In this document: in pieces, positions 7,150-10,304 of the stretch
Layout: the number at the start of each line of letters is the position of its first letter
Position numbering within the stretch: position 1 is the first letter of the stretch
Source: Desulfobacterales bacterium
GTDB lineage: Bacteria; Desulfobacterota; Desulfobacteria; Desulfobacterales; Desulfobacteraceae
Assembly: GCA_022361135.1 (NCBI GenBank)
Contig: JAKSBM010000286.1
Coordinates: forward strand, 1 to 10,304
DNA: 10,304 bases
Reading direction: 5' to 3'
The notes under the pieces: generated by a model
Seen by the model: only the letters and a program-made list of their open reading frames with translations
What the model was told of the DNA's origin: nothing
Databases searched by the model: none
Program-made: the position numbers and the translations under genes

Positions 7150-8091
7150 ATGGGAGAGGCGCAGCATTTTCTGGATGGGTTGGCGGATATTTACCAACGA
7201 TTGGATTTGGTGTTGGAAGGGGATGATCTGGGACTGTCCGGGGAAAATTTCTGTGGAGATTGCATACTCTGCTGTTACCATAACTATCGTTTTCCCGTGG
7301 GCAGTCTTGAACTGGCTTTCATGGAATCCCAGGGCCATGTGATAACCGACCATTATCTGGATTTTGTCAACGGCCGGATCAAGTCGCCCAACGGCGCTTT
7401 ACCCCTCTGCCCCCACAGCAGCCCCGAGGGGTGTATTATTTATGGGGCCCGCCCCATGTGCTGCCGCCTTTACGGATTTTCCCCCCACAGGGAGCCCATG
7501 CCCGGATGTGTTTACATTCCCCTGGGAAAACAGACCCGGAAGCGTTGGTCCATGCTCCAGCCCCTATTCCATGAATTCCTCCGACTCAGGGAAGCCCATT
7601 GCGTTGAAATGACGTCCCCGCCACGGACCTTGACCGATTTTCTGGGCCTGGGGCGCCACCATTTATTGGCCGGGGATTTCCACCGCGCCCTTGGGTTGAT
7701 ACACAATGCCCTGGCCCTGAACCCCAAGGATCCCCGGGCCCATTTTACCCTGGGAGAATACCATGACCAGCGGCAGGAGGGGGACAAGGCATTGATCCAT
7801 TTCCTGGACAGCCTGGAGCTGGATCCCACGGATTATAACACCCATGTTCGCCTGGGGCGGATCTACGGCAACAAAAATGACTGGAGCCGGGCCTTGGACC
7901 ATTACGTCCGTGCCCGGGAACTGGACCCCCACTCTCCCCTCCATTGGATGTTGGCCGGATCGGCCCATTTTGCATTGGAGCAACAGGCCGAAGCCCGATC
8001 CCACATGGAAAAGGCCCTGGCCCTGAATCCGGACCCGGACCTTTCCCGGTTGTGCCAAAATTATCTTGATCTCTGTCCGGATTCCCCCTGA
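7150..8091 (+). CDS. YkgJ-family cysteine-cluster protein fused to TPR repeats, 313 aa
   Basis: The N-terminal half resembles the YkgJ/CxxCxxCC family, thought to bind zinc or an iron-sulfur centre. It has C35-x2-C38-x2-C41-C42, then C87, C95, ARP at 100-102 with C104-C105, and C120. The IYGARPxxCRLYGF stretch is the usual second block. From about residue 162 to 297 there are four TPR-like units of about 34 residues, with marks such as ALGLIHNALALNP, ALIHFLDSLELDP, ALDHYVRARELDP and AEARSHMEKALALNP. There is no signal peptide or membrane segment, so it is probably cytosolic. I chose the ATG at 7150 because AGAGGTG lies about 6 bases upstream. An in-frame ATG at 7063 would add 29 residues but lacks a clear ribosome site. 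It follows sbcC by 142 bases on the same strand. A link to DNA repair is not shown. The function is unknown, perhaps protein binding through the TPRs. Confidence 0.85.
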   Translation: MGEAQHFLDGLADIYQRLDLVLEGDDLGLSGENFCGDCILCCYHNYRFPVGSLELAFMESQGHVITDHYLDFVNGRIKSPNGALPLCPHSSPEGCIIYGARPMCCRLYGFSPHREPMPGCVYIPLGKQTRKRWSMLQPLFHEFLRLREAHCVEMTSPPRTLTDFLGLGRHHLLAGDFHRALGLIHNALALNPKDPRAHFTLGEYHDQRQEGDKALIHFLDSLELDPTDYNTHVRLGRIYGNKNDWSRALDHYVRARELDPHSPLHWMLAGSAHFALEQQAEARSHMEKALALNPDPDLSRLCQNYLDLCPDSP

Positions 8092-8121
8092 GTCCCAGGC
8101 CGGCTTTCATACGGGCCGGTG

Positions 8122-8201
8122 ACCTCCCATGCCCGGATTTTGTGAATGGGACACTCCGATTCCCCTCGGCAATCGGGGTGCAGGTGGCCGGGCTGGGAGG
8201 T
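8122..8201. repeat. Nested inverted repeat in a convergent intergenic region
   Basis: The outer arms ACCTCCCATGCCCGG (8122-8136) and CCGGGCTGGGAGGT (8188-8201) form 14 base pairs with one bulged T at 8130. Inside them, CACTCCGATT (8152-8161) pairs with AATCGGGGTG (8171-8180) over 10 base pairs, one of them G-U, around a 9-base loop. The structure sits between two genes that point at each other, so a bidirectional terminator or mRNA 3' end structure is the simplest reading. There is no U-tract. A dispersed repeat element is also possible. Confidence 0.6.
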
Positions 8202-8267
8202 GGCGGTTGGGATGGCCCCCGTCAATACATCTATACTTTGGGGCGCAAATTTCCCGAAGGATTTTGG

Positions 8268-8972
8268 TTATACGGCTTCTCCGAATAATGCCATGAGCCG
8301 TTCCTGCATGGCCTGGGTCACGGCCCCACGGTCATGGCCGCCCTTGAGGCGTTGGGCCAGGAGTTTGCCGGCCTGGGCCGCCGCTTCCATGACCTCGGGC
8401 TGCTTGGTGACGCTGGGGATCATCTCCTCGGTGATTTTAAATCCGGCTTCCTGGGTCATGGCCGGGATTCCCACCTGACAGGTTTCTCCGTAACCACAGC
8501 TGTAACAGGAGGCCGCCCCCTGGCCGGATACCTTGGCCACGGTCTCAATGAAGTTGTAGAGGAATAGCCCCTCCAGCTCATCGGCGGGTGCCTGGCCTGC
8601 GGTGCCGCCTACGCCCACGGCCACGGCCAGTTTTCCCCATAGTTTGTCCCCGGTCTGGTGGCGGAATTGGAAGCAGCGTTCCATGATCGCCCGGGAGGAT
8701 ACATTCATCCCCGCATAGTAGTTGGGGGCGCCAAAGACAATGGCATCGGCCTCCACCATTTTTTCCCACAGGGGGGTGAGGTCGTCCTGGATCTTGCAGA
8801 CATTATCCTGGACGCATCCCAGGCAGGCGGAACAGCCCCGGACCAGTTTCTTGCCGTGGAGGCTGAAGAGTTCATACTCCATCCCCGTGTTTTCCAACAC
8901 CGTGTTCACCAGGATGTTTACCCCTGAAGTCTCTGATTTTCTCGGGCTGCCTGAAATACCTAAAATTTTCAT
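8268..8972 (-). CDS. Iron-sulfur flavoprotein-like NAD(P)H:FMN oxidoreductase, 234 aa
   Basis: This is a cytosolic flavodoxin-fold protein of the NADPH-dependent FMN reductase family. The N-terminus MKILGISGSPRKSETS is the FMN phosphate-binding loop, and FGAPNYYAGMN (80-90) is the second flavin-contacting loop. A compact cysteine set C47-x2-C50-x2-C53-x5-C59 matches the 4Fe-4S motif of archaeal and bacterial iron-sulfur flavoproteins (Isf). A second set, C156-x2-C159-x5-C165 in CYSCGYGETC, lies after the core, with a helical tail following. Such proteins pass electrons between ferredoxin-like donors and flavin, or reduce oxygen or peroxide in anaerobes; the partner here is unknown. The start at 8972 has AAGGAG about 7 bases upstream. 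It lies downstream of the MocR-like gene on the same strand, with a 162-base gap that likely contains its own control region. Confidence 0.88.
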   Translation of the reverse strand: MKILGISGSPRKSETSGVNILVNTVLENTGMEYELFSLHGKKLVRGCSACLGCVQDNVCKIQDDLTPLWEKMVEADAIVFGAPNYYAGMNVSSRAIMERCFQFRHQTGDKLWGKLAVAVGVGGTAGQAPADELEGLFLYNFIETVAKVSGQGAASCYSCGYGETCQVGIPAMTQEAGFKITEEMIPSVTKQPEVMEAAAQAGKLLAQRLKGGHDRGAVTQAMQERLMALFGEAV

Positions 8973-9010
8973 TTTCCACTCCTTTTGTTCTATGGGTTCC
9001 AGAAGGGTCT

Positions 9011-9042
9011 CCCCCTGATGATCCGGGTTATAGTCCAGGGGG
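9011..9042 (-). promoter_or_regulatory. Inverted repeat around a -10-like box upstream of the flavoprotein gene
   Basis: CCCCCTG (9011-9017) and CAGGGGG (9036-9042) form a perfect 7-base inverted repeat with an 18-base centre. On the minus strand that centre contains TATAAC, a good -10-like hexamer, but I see no convincing -35 box 17 bases before it. The repeat ends 39 bases upstream of the start codon. It could be an operator or a leader hairpin. Confidence 0.3.
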
Positions 9043-9134
9043 GAAAAGGGGTCTGTAGCAAATGTTACACCGTGGTATTTTTTTGTGGAATTTATCCATT
9101 TCCGGGGAAAGGTCCATGGAATAATTCCGGCATG

Positions 9135-10304
9135 CTAGCCCAGAAGCCGGGTGAGGATGTCCATCCCCCGGTCCAGTTCCTCCAGGGATTCCGGGCCGGT
9201 GAGGGAGAGGCGCAGGGCCTGGGGCACGGGGTCGCTGCCCACGGCAAAGCGCTGGGCGCAGAAAATATTAAGTCCTTCCTTCCGGGCGGCCAGCTCCAAT
9301 TGGTGGCTGTCCATACCCCGGGGCAGGGTGAGCCAGAGGAAGAAGCTGCCGCCGTTGCCCTGGATTTTGGGGAGGGACGTTTTGTCCAGCCCCCCGTCTT
9401 GAAGCCGGGATAGTACCCGGTCCCGGCGGCGTCGGGCTTCGGCCTGTTTGGCCTGGATTACTCTTTCGGCGGTCCCATTGGTGATCCAGGCCGCGGCCAG
9501 GGCTGCATTGAGGGTGGGGGCCATCCAGATGGTGTTGAGCACGGCCTGGGTAAAGGGCTTCCGCAGTTGGCGGGGGACCACCACAAAGGCGGTGCGCAGC
9601 CCCGGGAGAAATGCCTTGGAAATGGCGGCAATGAAGAGTGCGTGGTCCGGGATCCGGGCAGAAATGGGGAAATTCTTCGGTGCTTCCGGGGCCAGCTCCG
9701 GCCGGGTGAGGGCATAGGTGTCGTCCTCCAGGAGGAGGAGCCTGTGCCGGGCAATGACCCGGGCCATTTCCTCCCGTCGTTCTGCATCCATGCAGGCCGT
9801 GGTGGGGTTCTGGCAACTGGGCATGAGGAAGACACCCTGGACGGCATCCCTGCGGCAGACCCTGTCCAGGGCTTGGGGGACCATGCCCTGGTCGTCCATT
9901 TCCACCGGGGTGAGGCCGATGCCCAGCATCTGGGCCAGGGCCTTGAGGGCTGGGTAGGAGAGGGCTTCCACCGCCACGCGATCCCCCCGGGTGAAAAAGG
10001 AGATCAGGGCGCAGGTGAGGGCGTGCTGGGCCCCGGCCGTCACCACAATATTCTCGGCCGGGGCGACCATGCCGTACCGTCGGGCCCAGATCACCCCGGC
10101 CCGCTGGTGTTCGGCCAGGCCGGCCGGTGAGGTGTATTTGAAGAATCGGTTGAATTGGTTTCCCCGGGACAATCGGGCCAGCTCGGCACCGGCGTCGGGG
10201 TCCTGGGCGTAGAGGGGGGCCACCAGCCCCATTTCAACCATGCCCGGGGCGTGGGGTTCCAGGGGAACCAGACAGGTGTCGGTGTCTGCATCGGCGGCCA
10301 CAAA
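9135..10304 (-). CDS. Aminotransferase domain of a probable MocR/GntR-type regulator (5' end outside window)
   Basis: The frame is open to the right edge, giving 389 codons without the true start. The region is a fold-type I aminotransferase domain of the 2-aminoadipate aminotransferase/MocR kind. It has GAQHAL (phosphate loop), PSCQNPTTACM, LEDDTYAL (aspartate and tyrosine for PLP) and ISKAFLPGLRTAFV. The Schiff-base lysine of that last motif is encoded at 9617-9615, and a C-terminal RLSLTGPES arginine contacts carboxylate. The first visible residues, FVAADADTDT, look like the end of a GntR winged-helix wing (usually GTFV) followed by a linker. That favours a MocR-type transcription factor with an off-window DNA-binding domain over a free enzyme. 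A stand-alone aminotransferase remains possible. MocR factors sense PLP or PLP-amine adducts and often control nearby genes. Confidence 0.85.
   Translation of the reverse strand, partial: FVAADADTDTCLVPLEPHAPGMVEMGLVAPLYAQDPDAGAELARLSRGNQFNRFFKYTSPAGLAEHQRAGVIWARRYGMVAPAENIVVTAGAQHALTCALISFFTRGDRVAVEALSYPALKALAQMLGIGLTPVEMDDQGMVPQALDRVCRRDAVQGVFLMPSCQNPTTACMDAERREEMARVIARHRLLLLEDDTYALTRPELAPEAPKNFPISARIPDHALFIAAISKAFLPGLRTAFVVVPRQLRKPFTQAVLNTIWMAPTLNAALAAAWITNGTAERVIQAKQAEARRRRDRVLSRLQDGGLDKTSLPKIQGNGGSFFLWLTLPRGMDSHQLELAARKEGLNIFCAQRFAVGSDPVPQALRLSLTGPESLEELDRGMDILTRLLG

Noticed and set aside
2383..8091. sbcDC plus the YkgJ-TPR gene as a new phage-defence island
   Set aside because: SbcCD is a common housekeeping repair nuclease, and there are no toxin, helicase, protease or mobile-element genes beside it. 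The only unusual point is the duplication inside sbcC, reported separately.

Overview
The window is ordinary-looking bacterial chromosome: GC-rich, tightly packed, with strong GC bias at third codon positions. Several proteins look like families I know from sulfate-reducing and related Desulfobacterota: the small 'cytoplasmic protein' at 651-1034, the cysteine-rich flavoprotein at 8268-8972, and the YkgJ-TPR protein at 7150-8091. Assignment to Desulfobacterota, perhaps a Desulfobacteraceae relative, is an inference from protein style; there is no rRNA or other marker here.

Layout from left to right. Minus strand, 1-2130: the N-terminal half of a class I/II PLP aminotransferase (it runs off the left edge) follows a small conserved protein of unknown function, with a 41-base gap that suggests one transcript. 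To the right is an EamA/DMT-type membrane transporter with a hairpin just past its stop. A 252-base divergent intergenic region (2131-2382) separates this block from the plus-strand genes. Plus strand, 2383-8091: sbcD and sbcC overlap by ATGA and encode the Mre11/Rad50-type SbcCD nuclease. A YkgJ-type cysteine-cluster protein with a C-terminal TPR domain follows. An 80-base nested inverted repeat lies in the convergent gap at 8092-8267. Minus strand, 8268-10304: an iron-sulfur flavoprotein-like NAD(P)H:FMN oxidoreductase, and upstream of it the aminotransferase domain of a probable MocR-type regulator, whose N-terminal part lies beyond the right edge.

The most unusual feature is inside sbcC. 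A 168-base (56-codon) segment between the Walker A and Q-loop motifs is present twice in tandem and in frame (3780-3947 and 3948-4115). The SbcC family normally has one copy of this segment. The first 44 bases of the two copies are identical, while the remaining 124 bases differ at about 32 positions, many of them synonymous. That two-part pattern suggests recombination between diverged sbcC alleles, later gene conversion, or an assembly chimera of two strains, rather than simple recent slippage. I see no CRISPR array, phage, insertion sequence, tRNA or rRNA gene, and no convincing new multi-gene defence system.
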